Assembly: GCA_016124945.1 (NCBI GenBank)
Contig: WGMT01000067.1
Coordinates: 1 to 64,000 of the forward strand
Source of the DNA: a bacterium
GTDB lineage: Bacteria; Chloroflexota; Anaerolineae; Caldilineales; Caldilineaceae
DNA length: 64,000 nucleotides
Direction: 5' to 3'
The translations under genes and the position numbers were made by a program. The stretch's first letter is position 1. Every line of letters starts with the position of its first letter. Below the pieces are notes generated by a model. It did not search any database and was not told where the DNA came from. It was given only the letters and a program-made list of their open reading frames with translations. This document shows, one piece after another, positions 26,435 to 34,357 of this stretch.

Positions 26435-27523
26435 ATGGCATTTGTAACAGGATTGATGCTGATCGATGCACCCGCTTCGGCGCTTAACAATGCAGGTAAC
26501 GTACAAGGGGCGCGAACCGACAACACGGTTGCAGTAAAAGCCATTCGCACACGTGAAGGAGCCTATCCTTATGTATCAGCACAGGCATTCCGGTATTGGC
26601 TGCGCACAACACTCGAAAGTGGCGAATGGGGATGGCGCGCTGCACCTATCTATCGAGAAGAAAAAGTAGCGTATACCGACGCCAACCCGATTAAGTGGTG
26701 GGATGACGATCTGTTTGGTTACATGCGTGCACCATCAAAGCGAACGTCTGCGCGTGAGAAGAGAGAGGCAGACGAATCGCGTGTCGATGAAACGTCTACA
26801 GTGGATACGATTACTCGGGTATCCCCGCTACGCATTAGTACCCTGGTGTCTATTGCACCGGCAACCCCGACCACAGATTTCGGTACGATGTCACGGCACG
26901 AAGGGAATCCTGTTCCTCACGAGCATCAATTTTACCGAACAACACTTCAAGGACTCTTGTCTTTGGATTTACACGCATCTGGTCGATTTTCGTATGTGCA
27001 GAAGACAGGATATCGAAACCTAGATGACGTACGGATTGAGGAAGCGAAAGAGGCTAATCTTGTTCACGAAGAGACCACGAAGTCGTATGTGCTTCCGCCT
27101 CAAGAGAGAACACAACGCATCGCAGCGCTCTTTGAGGGACTTGCGCAACTTGAAGGCGGTGCGAAGCAGACAGTTCACTACACAGATGTTTCACCTTCAC
27201 TGATTATCCTAGCGGTTACCAAGGGGGGCAACCACATTTTTGGTCATGTAGTAGGCATCGATGGTTATCATCTACCCGACCTCAAACTCGACGCCCTACA
27301 AGAAGCCCTCACCGTTTTCAAAGACGAGATCCTATCGACCATTTACATCGGTTGGGTACGTGGCTACATGGATGAACAGCGAGCAAAGCTGGAAGCGGCA
27401 ATGGGCGAAGGCGGTGCATTGGCCGAGTTTGCAGATCGGATCGTCATTGAACATCCACGTCAAGTGCTGGCCTCCTTTGTGGAAGACTTGAAAAAACCCG
27501 AAAACAGCCACTGGTTGGCGTAG
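26435..27523 (+). CDS. cas7: Cas7 backbone protein of Cascade (Cst2/DevR family)
   Basis: The 362-residue RAMP protein forms the helical backbone that holds the crRNA spacer. It shows the Cst2/DevR-type beginning (TGLMLIDAPASALNNAG, about residues 5-22), the conserved YPYVSAQAFRYWLR helix (about 45-60) and internal Gly-rich beta strands. AAGGAGAT lies 7 nt before the ATG. Cas5 follows after 11 bp. A charged Arg/Glu-rich insertion around residues 95-125 is probably the flexible thumb loop. Confidence 0.88.
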   Translation: MAFVTGLMLIDAPASALNNAGNVQGARTDNTVAVKAIRTREGAYPYVSAQAFRYWLRTTLESGEWGWRAAPIYREEKVAYTDANPIKWWDDDLFGYMRAPSKRTSAREKREADESRVDETSTVDTITRVSPLRISTLVSIAPATPTTDFGTMSRHEGNPVPHEHQFYRTTLQGLLSLDLHASGRFSYVQKTGYRNLDDVRIEEAKEANLVHEETTKSYVLPPQERTQRIAALFEGLAQLEGGAKQTVHYTDVSPSLIILAVTKGGNHIFGHVVGIDGYHLPDLKLDALQEALTVFKDEILSTIYIGWVRGYMDEQRAKLEAAMGEGGALAEFADRIVIEHPRQVLASFVEDLKKPENSHWLA

Positions 27524-27534
27524 GGAGGTTGTCC

Positions 27535-28275
27535 ATGCGGGTACTAAAAGTGGTAGCGGAGGGACAGATCACGTCCTTCCGTTACCCTCACTTCATGCAA
27601 CAGATTCACCCTACCTACTGGATGCCACCTCCCTCAACCATCTATGGTCACATTTCAAGCGCATTGGGGGAATGGTTCAACCCCGCAGGGGTATCGTTTG
27701 CTTATCAGTTCACCTATGAGGCAAAAGTCAAGGATGTTGAGCACATCATTGTGCTTAGCCCAACAGGAGAGCGCAGCAAACTGCCCGGCACCGATATAAC
27801 CAAGGTGCTTGAAGGCAATGTCAACCCTTTTGATAGGGAACTTCTCTTTCGTCCCAGACTAGTGCTCTACATCAACCAACCAGAATGGATCGACGCCTTT
27901 CGCAGCCCACGCTATGCGGTGGTGTTGGGTAGATCACAGGATCTATTCACCTACACGAGTATTGAAGTTATTGACCTTGAGCAAGCAGACCGTGCCTATT
28001 TTGAGCACACCTTGGCACCACATGAGATGGCACTCCAATTTGGGCGCGGAATCTCTGTACTGATGCCACGCTATGTCGACAACGAGCGCAACCGTGCACC
28101 AACTTTCCAACAATATGTCATGCTCCAGAATCGGGTTCACTTACCAGATTCGGAACGATTGCAGTTCAGTAATGTTTCCTACGGCCCGTATTGGATCGAT
28201 CCATCGTCGGCGGTAGACAAAGGATCACACCTGGGACTTCCGTTCCTAACCTTTGTGGATGAGGCAGCATCATGA
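27535..28275 (+). CDS. cas5: Cas5 (crRNA 5'-handle-binding Cascade subunit)
   Basis: The 246-residue RAMP protein begins MRVLKVVAEGQITSFRYPH with the Cas5-typical PPPSTIYGHISSAL motif near residues 31-45 (Cas5t-like). Cas5 caps the 5' handle of the crRNA, here predicted to be ACTGAAAC. The ATG at 27535 has GGAGG 6-7 nt upstream and is preferred to the TTG at 27529. Its stop overlaps the cas3 start (ATGA), implying coupled translation. Subtype assignment to I-B fits the Cst-like cas8 and cas7. Confidence 0.9.
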   Translation: MRVLKVVAEGQITSFRYPHFMQQIHPTYWMPPPSTIYGHISSALGEWFNPAGVSFAYQFTYEAKVKDVEHIIVLSPTGERSKLPGTDITKVLEGNVNPFDRELLFRPRLVLYINQPEWIDAFRSPRYAVVLGRSQDLFTYTSIEVIDLEQADRAYFEHTLAPHEMALQFGRGISVLMPRYVDNERNRAPTFQQYVMLQNRVHLPDSERLQFSNVSYGPYWIDPSSAVDKGSHLGLPFLTFVDEAAS

Positions 28276-30635
28276 GCACAAAACACTGGCCGGACTGGAT
28301 GGAAGAAACGATTTGGGCCAAAAGCGCAGAAAAGGGAGCGGATGGGAAACCTGAAAGCCTGGCACAGCATACATGGGATGTGCTCTCCCGCTTGTCAGAC
28401 TTTGCGCGGCTAAGGCGCTACCTACCACAACAGTTAGGTGCGCCGCGGTTATGGCACATTCTCTATTGGGCAGCGTTTTTGCATGATTATGGCAAAGCCG
28501 CAGGCGGATTTCAAAGCCGCCTGCGCAAAGGACCATCCTGGCCACACCGGCATGAAGTTCTTTCGCTAGCATTCGTGAACTGGATTGTGGGTGGATTCGC
28601 GCCGCAAGAATATCTATGGCTTGTAGCAGCGATTGTTTCCCATCATCGCGACGCATCAGACATCAGCAGCCTGTATCCAAGCACTTACGAAGACGACAAA
28701 GAGCAACTCAAGGAACTAGTAGCGGAACTCGACGATAAAAGTATCAATGATTTGTGGCGTTGGCTGAGCGAATGTGGCAATGCCTGGATCGATGAATTGG
28801 GGCTAGCCGATTTCGGCGTGTGTCGAATACAGGTGGTTGACCAGAACGAAGGCGTTGAGCGCATCAAACAACAAGGTGCAAACGAGGTATTCCGTTGGCT
28901 CAAAGCGTATCGTCATTTTGTGCGGCAACTTCACAGCAACGGCGATAACGCTCTCATTACAGCTACGATCGCACTACGGGGGCATCTGATCAACGCGGAT
29001 CACAGTGCGTCCGCACATGCGCCCAGTTTGCCGCAACTATCGTTCAACGCCGATACGGTCTTGCACAGTCGGCAGTTGACCTGGGACGGTCTCTTTGGAC
29101 ATCAGAGAGATTCGGGTACAACCGCCGGATCAGCCCTACTCACAGCGCCAACCGGCAGCGGAAAGACAGAGGCGGCCTTACTGTGGGCAGCACAGCAAGC
29201 AAAGATCGACGGGGGAGTGCCGCGCATCTTCTATACACTTCCTTATCAGGCAAGCATGAACGCGATGATGCTGCGCTTACAAGAAACGTTCGGCAAAGAC
29301 AACAATGTTGGACTCCAGCACGGGCGCAGTCTTCTTGCGTTATACCGGTTTTTGTTAGAGCGAGAAGAGTACGCAGGCCATTCTGCCGCAAGAGAAGCAC
29401 GCTGGACACGTAACCTGGCAAATCTCAACTATCCACCAGTCCGCGTTTTCAGCCCCTATCAAATGCTTAAAGGCATGTATCGACTCAAAGGCTATGAGGC
29501 ATTACTCAGTGACTACCACAATGCGCTATTCATCTTCGATGAGATTCACGCCTACGAAGTGAAACGATTGGCGCTGATTCTACAGACCATGCGATACCTC
29601 AAGGAGCACTATCGCGCGCGTTTCTTCATTATGTCTGCGACATTCCCTACCCTGATCAAGGAATGGATCAACGAAGCACTAGACTATCCCGCAGTAGTCA
29701 GTGCAGACGGCAAGCTGTTCGATGAATTTACACGCCATCGCCTTTTCCTACAACATGGGGACTTGATATCCGATCAAGGCTTGGGCCAAATTTCAGCAGA
29801 CGCAATCGCAGGTAAGTCGGTGTTGGTTGTATGCAACACAGTGGATCGAGCGCAGACAGTTTTCGATGAACTCGATGGTCAACTTAGCGCGCAAGGGGTC
29901 CATGTTGAGCTTCTTCATGGGCGTTTCAACATGCGCGACCGGCTCACCAAAGAGGGAATTGTGCGCGATGCCACTGGCTCAAAGAGCGAAAATCGCCGGG
30001 CAATTGTCCTGGTTGCTACGCAAGTCGTTGAAGTCAGTCTGGACATTGATCTCGACACCATCTATACAGATCCTGCCCCCCTTGAAGCCCTGGTTCAGCG
30101 CTTCGGGCGCATCAACCGTCGTCGACTCAACAAAAATCTTGCTCTTGTTCATGTATTCGACAGCCCAAACGACGGACAGGGCATATACAACCCAGCCCTG
30201 ATTCAAGGGACGCTAAAGGTTCTTGAACGAGAACACGGGAATCCTTTAAACGAGGCAATGGTTGGTGACTGGCTGGACGAAATCTACGATGGCGATGTTG
30301 CAACACAATGGACAGAGGAGTATGTCACAGCAGCAAGAGAATTTGATGCCATTTGCATACAAACACTCAGGGCGTTTGATGCCGATGAAGCACTTGAGGA
30401 TGATTTCTATAAAGCGTTCGACGGCTTAGAGGTGTTGCCCTACGACTTCTATGACGAATATCAGCAACTAAAAGTTGATGAGCCGATCCGTGCCGGTGAA
30501 CTACTGGTGCCGATCCGCCTGGGAAGGTTTCATGCACTTAAAAATCAGGGGCGTGTATTGGCAAGAGAGAAGGGCGAGCCGCATGTGATCAGAGCGCAGT
30601 ACACAAGCGAAAAAGGACTTGTGTTTGACGAGTAG
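28272..30635 (+). CDS. cas3: Cas3 HD nuclease-helicase
   Basis: This 787-residue fusion unwinds and degrades target DNA after Cascade binding. The N-terminal HD nuclease has H33, HD at 71-72 with K75 (FLHDYGKAAGGF), H92/H94 and HH at 124-125. The SF2 helicase has Walker A APTGSGKT (292-299), DEIH (423-426), SAT (455-457), and motif VI QRFGRINRR (about 600). All catalytic residues expected for both activities are present, so the protein looks functional. It ends 3 bp from the stop of the convergent antitoxin-like gene, so the interference transcript probably ends near here. Confidence 0.96.
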   Translation: MSTKHWPDWMEETIWAKSAEKGADGKPESLAQHTWDVLSRLSDFARLRRYLPQQLGAPRLWHILYWAAFLHDYGKAAGGFQSRLRKGPSWPHRHEVLSLAFVNWIVGGFAPQEYLWLVAAIVSHHRDASDISSLYPSTYEDDKEQLKELVAELDDKSINDLWRWLSECGNAWIDELGLADFGVCRIQVVDQNEGVERIKQQGANEVFRWLKAYRHFVRQLHSNGDNALITATIALRGHLINADHSASAHAPSLPQLSFNADTVLHSRQLTWDGLFGHQRDSGTTAGSALLTAPTGSGKTEAALLWAAQQAKIDGGVPRIFYTLPYQASMNAMMLRLQETFGKDNNVGLQHGRSLLALYRFLLEREEYAGHSAAREARWTRNLANLNYPPVRVFSPYQMLKGMYRLKGYEALLSDYHNALFIFDEIHAYEVKRLALILQTMRYLKEHYRARFFIMSATFPTLIKEWINEALDYPAVVSADGKLFDEFTRHRLFLQHGDLISDQGLGQISADAIAGKSVLVVCNTVDRAQTVFDELDGQLSAQGVHVELLHGRFNMRDRLTKEGIVRDATGSKSENRRAIVLVATQVVEVSLDIDLDTIYTDPAPLEALVQRFGRINRRRLNKNLALVHVFDSPNDGQGIYNPALIQGTLKVLEREHGNPLNEAMVGDWLDEIYDGDVATQWTEEYVTAAREFDAICIQTLRAFDADEALEDDFYKAFDGLEVLPYDFYDEYQQLKVDEPIRAGELLVPIRLGRFHALKNQGRVLAREKGEPHVIRAQYTSEKGLVFDE

Positions 30636-30638
30636 AGT

Positions 30639-30872
30639 CTAGCGTCTTCCCCGTCGCGCTGTCTCAATCTCCGCATCAACTTCACAGCCTGCTAACACCG
30701 GCGCGTCGAGGGCGGCGAGGCGGTCGGCGGCGGCGAAGAGACGGTCGACGCGGCGGCGGCGGATCTCCTGGCGAATGAGATCGACCAGGGCTTCGGAGGA
30801 AAGCAGGTCGGCGGCGCCGGCTTCTTTCACCAGTTCGGCAGGTACTTCTACGGTAATGGCGACGTTCGTCAT
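30639..30872 (-). CDS. Antitoxin-like small protein on the opposite strand inside the cas locus
   Basis: The 77-residue protein starts MTNVAITVEVPAELVKEAG and continues with an amphipathic helical part and an Arg-rich end, the shape of type II antitoxins that pair with PIN or similar toxins. The ATG at 30872 has a strong AGGAGAT ribosome-binding site. No toxin gene is visible on either side: cas3 ends 3 bp away, and the 111 bp to cas6 hold no other gene. The GC-rich codon use resembles the chromosome and not the AT-rich interference genes next to it. It may be an orphan remnant, or an antitoxin for a distant toxin. The gene call is sound; the function is a family resemblance. Confidence 0.65.
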   Translation of the reverse strand: MTNVAITVEVPAELVKEAGAADLLSSEALVDLIRQEIRRRRVDRLFAAADRLAALDAPVLAGCEVDAEIETARRGRR

Positions 30873-30983
30873 GGTTCATCTCCTCAGGGATTCTGTATGT
30901 GAACCAGCACCAGGTGTTGGTTCGTCTTTCATTCTAGTCAACGCCCTGTTCTTGTCAATCGATCCAGGAGAAAGGATCTTGCA

Positions 30984-32018
30984 ATGGTCTCACCACAATC
31001 TGCAGCGATGGACGTGGAAATACCGGCCATCCCGCTGACGGTGCATCAGTTACGCTTTACGGTGCGTGTCACCGAGCCGATTCACTTTAACGAGTTCAAG
31101 GGCAGCGCGCTGCGTGGGGCGCTGGCGGGGACGCTAAACAGCACCTTCTGCCCGCAGTGGCGCGCCGAGGAAACGGATCCGCTGCACCAGTCGCTCTGTC
31201 CTGTCTGCCAGTTGCTTTCGCTGGAGCGCACAGACGAGACCAGTGGCGACATTCGCCGTCCCTACGCCGTGCGTCCGCCATTGGACTCGGCCACACACTA
31301 CGCGGAGGGGGCATCGTTCGAGTTCGATATGCTGCTCATCGGCAACAACTTGCACCTCCTGCCTTATCTGGTGTTGGCGGTGCAGGGTGTAGGCGAGACC
31401 AGCGGCATTGGTCGACGTGGAGAGAATCGGCGGCGTGGTCACTTTACCATTACGGGGATCGACGCCGTCAATCCGCTGACTGGGGAGGTACAGCCTCTGC
31501 TGACAGCAGGCGGACGCATGGTCCAGCAACCGGCGATCCCTGTTCAGCATGAACAGGTGATGGCGACGGCGGCGGCGCTGCTTCCTCGGCTCGAAGAGGA
31601 GGGCAACCGGCTCACGATACAGATGCGCACACCGTTGCGCCTGATTCAGGGTGGCGAGCGCGTACAAGGTCCGCGCTTCTTTCCTCTGGCGAAACAGAGT
31701 GTGCTGCGCCTGCTCGATCTCAGCGCCCAGCATGGCGGCGGCAGGCCTGATGTCCATCTCAAAGATGACGTTTACCCCTGGATTGATCAGGTGACGTTGG
31801 TGGAAGATCGTACACATTGGTGGGATCTCATGGGGTATTCGGGGCGACTGCAGCGATCCCAGGTGTTGGGCGGCTTGATGGGCAGTGCTACCTACATAGC
31901 ACCGGATTGGGGTCCGATTCTGCCCTGGTTAATCTGGGGTGGCGTCGTCGGGGTGGGTAAGAACATCGTCAAGGGCTGCGGCGTCATCGAGATCTACGCC
32001 GGCAGTAAAATAGTATAG
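30984..32018 (+). CDS. cas6: Cas6 pre-crRNA endoribonuclease
   Basis: The 344-residue RAMP protein is of the longer Cas6 type with a CPVCQLL motif (about residues 72-78) and a C-terminal Gly-rich loop GVVGVGKNIVKGCGVIEI (about 319-336), the RNA-binding signature of Cas6. It should cut each repeat after the stem ACTCG-ATAGCG-CGAGT, leaving the 8-nt handle ACTGAAAC. AAAGGA precedes the ATG at 30984 by 8 nt; ATG at residue 9 is a possible alternative. It opens the adaptation half of the locus (cas6-cas1-cas2-cas4), whose base composition returns to the GC-rich background. Confidence 0.88.
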   Translation: MVSPQSAAMDVEIPAIPLTVHQLRFTVRVTEPIHFNEFKGSALRGALAGTLNSTFCPQWRAEETDPLHQSLCPVCQLLSLERTDETSGDIRRPYAVRPPLDSATHYAEGASFEFDMLLIGNNLHLLPYLVLAVQGVGETSGIGRRGENRRRGHFTITGIDAVNPLTGEVQPLLTAGGRMVQQPAIPVQHEQVMATAAALLPRLEEEGNRLTIQMRTPLRLIQGGERVQGPRFFPLAKQSVLRLLDLSAQHGGGRPDVHLKDDVYPWIDQVTLVEDRTHWWDLMGYSGRLQRSQVLGGLMGSATYIAPDWGPILPWLIWGGVVGVGKNIVKGCGVIEIYAGSKIV

Positions 32019-32033
32019 GAAAGGGAGGCGGTT

Positions 32034-33092
32034 ATGCCCATTGTGCAACATCTAATCGTCGACGAGTTTGGGTCTTTCATTGCCAAGAAGAGTGAACGTC
32101 TGCAAGTAACCTGCCAGGGTGAAAAGCGCATTGAAGCGCCGATAATGCACCTGGAAACGGTGTTGGTCACCGGCAGGGGTGTCAGCCTGAGCAGCGATGC
32201 CGTGGCCGCCTGCGCTGAGGCGGGGATCCCTATTCATTTTCTGGATCAGCGCGGTCACCCGGTGGGAAGTTTTTACAGTGCAGGGCTGGCCGCTACGGTA
32301 CAAACGCGCCGGGCACAGTTGCAGGCGCGCGACAATGAGCGCGGGCTAAACTATGCCCTGGCCGTTGCCGAAGGCAAGCTGCGCAATCAGGTGAATCTGC
32401 TCAAGTACATGAGCAAGTATCGCAAAGAAAAACAGCCCGAAACCTATGAGGCGGTGCGCTTGCTGGCAGATGAAGTGCTGGACCATGTGGCGGAGTTGGA
32501 TCGTTTGACGGTACAGCTTCGCTCGCCGCTGGATCGTGCAGCGGGGCGCACGGTAGACGATATCCGCGGTACGTTGCTCTCTATCGAAGGGCGCGGATCG
32601 CAAAAGTATTGGGCCGCCATCGGCAAATTGCTGCTGGCGGAAGTGGGCTGGCCGGGTCGGCGGACACAAGGGGCGACCGATCCATTCAACAGTGCATTGA
32701 ACTACGGATACGGGATCCTCTACAGTCAGGTGGAACGCGCCCTGGTGTTGGCCGGGCTGGATCCTTATGCCGGGTTCGTCCATACCGACCGCCCCGGCAA
32801 GGTGGCGCTGGTCTACGACGCCGTAGAAGAGTTCCGCCAGACAGTGGTCGATCGCACCGTGATGGCCGTCTTCAACCGGGGTACATCGGTGGAACAAGAC
32901 GAACGCGGCCGCTTGACCGAGTCTTCGCGGCGAGATCTGGCGGCCAAGGTCCTGGCGCGGCTGGAAGCGACGGAAAGTTACGAAGAAAAGCGACATCCTC
33001 TGCGCGCCATCGTCCAAATGCAGGCGCGGCGGCTGGCCGCCTACCTACGTGGGGAACGAGAGCATTACCTGCCCTTCATTGCGGGTTGGTGA
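32034..33092 (+). CDS. cas1: Cas1 integrase
   Basis: The 352-residue spacer integrase has its metal ligands apparent at E185 (LLSIEGRGSQKYW), H250 (GFVHTDRPGK) and D262/E265 (YDAVEEFR). The N-terminal beta domain includes IPIHFLDQRGHPVG. All active-site residues are intact. GGGAGG lies 7 nt before the ATG. It works as a complex with Cas2 and Cas4, encoded immediately downstream, to insert new spacers next to the leader at 34014-34357. The long array shows that it has been active many times. Confidence 0.96.
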   Translation: MPIVQHLIVDEFGSFIAKKSERLQVTCQGEKRIEAPIMHLETVLVTGRGVSLSSDAVAACAEAGIPIHFLDQRGHPVGSFYSAGLAATVQTRRAQLQARDNERGLNYALAVAEGKLRNQVNLLKYMSKYRKEKQPETYEAVRLLADEVLDHVAELDRLTVQLRSPLDRAAGRTVDDIRGTLLSIEGRGSQKYWAAIGKLLLAEVGWPGRRTQGATDPFNSALNYGYGILYSQVERALVLAGLDPYAGFVHTDRPGKVALVYDAVEEFRQTVVDRTVMAVFNRGTSVEQDERGRLTESSRRDLAAKVLARLEATESYEEKRHPLRAIVQMQARRLAAYLRGEREHYLPFIAGW

Positions 33093-33099
33093 ACGTCCA

Positions 33100-33375
33100 A
33101 TGAACTGCTTGCTCATCTACGACATCCCCGACGACAATTTGCGCGCCAAGATCGCCGATTTCTGCCTGGATTATGGGCTGGATCGGGTGCAGTACAGTGC
33201 GTTCATGGGCCGTTTGGGTACAAATCATCAAGAAGAGTTGATGCTCAAGATCCAGGCCAAGATTGGGAAAGGGGCTGGGCGTGTCGATCTCTTCCCCATC
33301 TGCAAACAGGATTGGCGGTCGCGCCATTCGTTCAATCAGGGCATGGACAAAACCATCCTTGATGAAGCGTGTTAG
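33100..33375 (+). CDS. cas2: Cas2
   Basis: The 91-residue protein begins MNCLLIYDIPDDNLRAK with the conserved Asp of the ferredoxin-fold nuclease family at position 8, then the standard YGLDRVQYSAFMG strand. It bridges two Cas1 dimers and sets the length of the captured spacer. The reading frame is open to 33049, but the ATG at 33100 gives the normal length and lies 7 bp past the cas1 stop. Confidence 0.93.
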   Translation: MNCLLIYDIPDDNLRAKIADFCLDYGLDRVQYSAFMGRLGTNHQEELMLKIQAKIGKGAGRVDLFPICKQDWRSRHSFNQGMDKTILDEAC

Positions 33376-33401
33376 TCAAGACCGCTTAACTGGAGCCGGA
33401 C

Positions 33402-34013
33402 ATGGAAACGATTTCAACGGAAGAAGCGTGGTATCTACGGGTGGTGGATCTGAAGCAATACGACTACTGTCCGCGTGTGGTCTATTATGAATATTGCCTG
33501 CCGGGTGTACGGCCCACCACCTTCAAAATGACGGCGGGCATCGGTGCGCAGGATCAGGTGGAGGCACTGGAAAAACGTCGTAGCCTGCGTGCTTACGATG
33601 TGTTCGAGGGTGTGCGTCATTTCAACGTGAGCCTGCAATCTGAACGGTTGCGACTCAGCGGGCAGATCGATTTGGTCATCGAAACGGGCGAAGGTGCGGC
33701 CCGGCGGCTGATCCCAGTGGATTTCAAACTGAGCCGCCGCAAACCGGGCAAACACTTTCAATTACAGCTTGCCTGCTACGCGCTGCTGCTGGAAGAAGCG
33801 CATCAAATCCCAGTTGATGTAGGGTATCTCTACCTGATTCAGAGCAAGCAATCGGTTCGGGTGGAGATCAGCCCACGGCTGCGCAAAGAGGTCACAAAAC
33901 ACCTGGCGGCGATCCTGCACATGCTCAAAAATGAGCAGATGCCCGATGCAACCAAGCATCGTGGACAGTGTGTAGATTGTGAATTCCGCCGTTTCTGCAA
34001 TGATGTGCTCTAA
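33402..34013 (+). CDS. cas4: Cas4 4Fe-4S exonuclease
   Basis: The 203-residue RecB-family nuclease has active-site residues D90 (GQIDLVI), D107 and K109 (PVDFKLS) and the Q-x3-Y motif (QLQLACYALLLEE). Iron-sulphur ligands are C23 (DYCPR), C190, C193 and C199 (GQCVDCEFRRFC). Cas4 trims prespacers and selects those with a PAM, fixing spacer orientation. It is the last gene before the leader. The complete set of ligands indicates an active enzyme, which matters for interpreting the precise spacer boundaries in the array. Confidence 0.94.
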   Translation: METISTEEAWYLRVVDLKQYDYCPRVVYYEYCLPGVRPTTFKMTAGIGAQDQVEALEKRRSLRAYDVFEGVRHFNVSLQSERLRLSGQIDLVIETGEGAARRLIPVDFKLSRRKPGKHFQLQLACYALLLEEAHQIPVDVGYLYLIQSKQSVRVEISPRLRKEVTKHLAAILHMLKNEQMPDATKHRGQCVDCEFRRFCNDVL

Positions 34014-34357
34014 CGTCGACCACGGCGAGGAGCATACGCAAGCACATTAACAACCAAATTTCTGGATAGCCATGTTGGAGGCGACAATGGCGTCGCCTTT
34101 TCGCAAACCTACCGCAGGGTATAGCGCATCGGCCCCAATCACCCTGTTTTTGGCTAAACACATCCTGCCGTTCAGGAGTAAAGTGAATTCGCAAACGATA
34201 GCGCTTTTTGTACAAATTTCTCTTTTCGAAACCGACAACCATTTGATACAATTTCGGAGGCAACTATGTACTCAACCGTCTTGCTATATCGTCGCACAAA
34301 GCCCAAATCCATAGATGTTGAAGTCCAAAGCCGTAAATTGGTTTTCAACGAACAGCG
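34014..34357 (+). promoter_or_regulatory. CRISPR leader
   Basis: This 344-nt stretch between cas4 and the first repeat is AT-richer than the surroundings and holds no convincing gene; a 63-codon minus-strand frame (34047-34238) has no recognisable family. A candidate promoter is TTGATA (34243-34248), 16 nt, TATGTA (34265-34270), about 90 nt before the first repeat. The last leader bases before the repeat are CAGCG, so the invariant first A of the repeat sits exactly at the junction. Leader identity rests on position, the repeat orientation and the degenerate repeat at the opposite end. Confidence 0.75.

Noticed and set aside
24914..34013. Type III or type I-D assignment of the cas locus
   Set aside because: No Cas10 or Cas10d, no Csm/Cmr genes; the effector set is cas8-cas7-cas5-cas3 with HD and helicase in one protein. 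The ACTGAAAC handle alone is shared with type I-D and is not decisive.
34047..34238. 63-codon minus-strand frame in the leader
   Set aside because: No recognisable family or ribosome-binding site, and it occupies the position expected for the leader.
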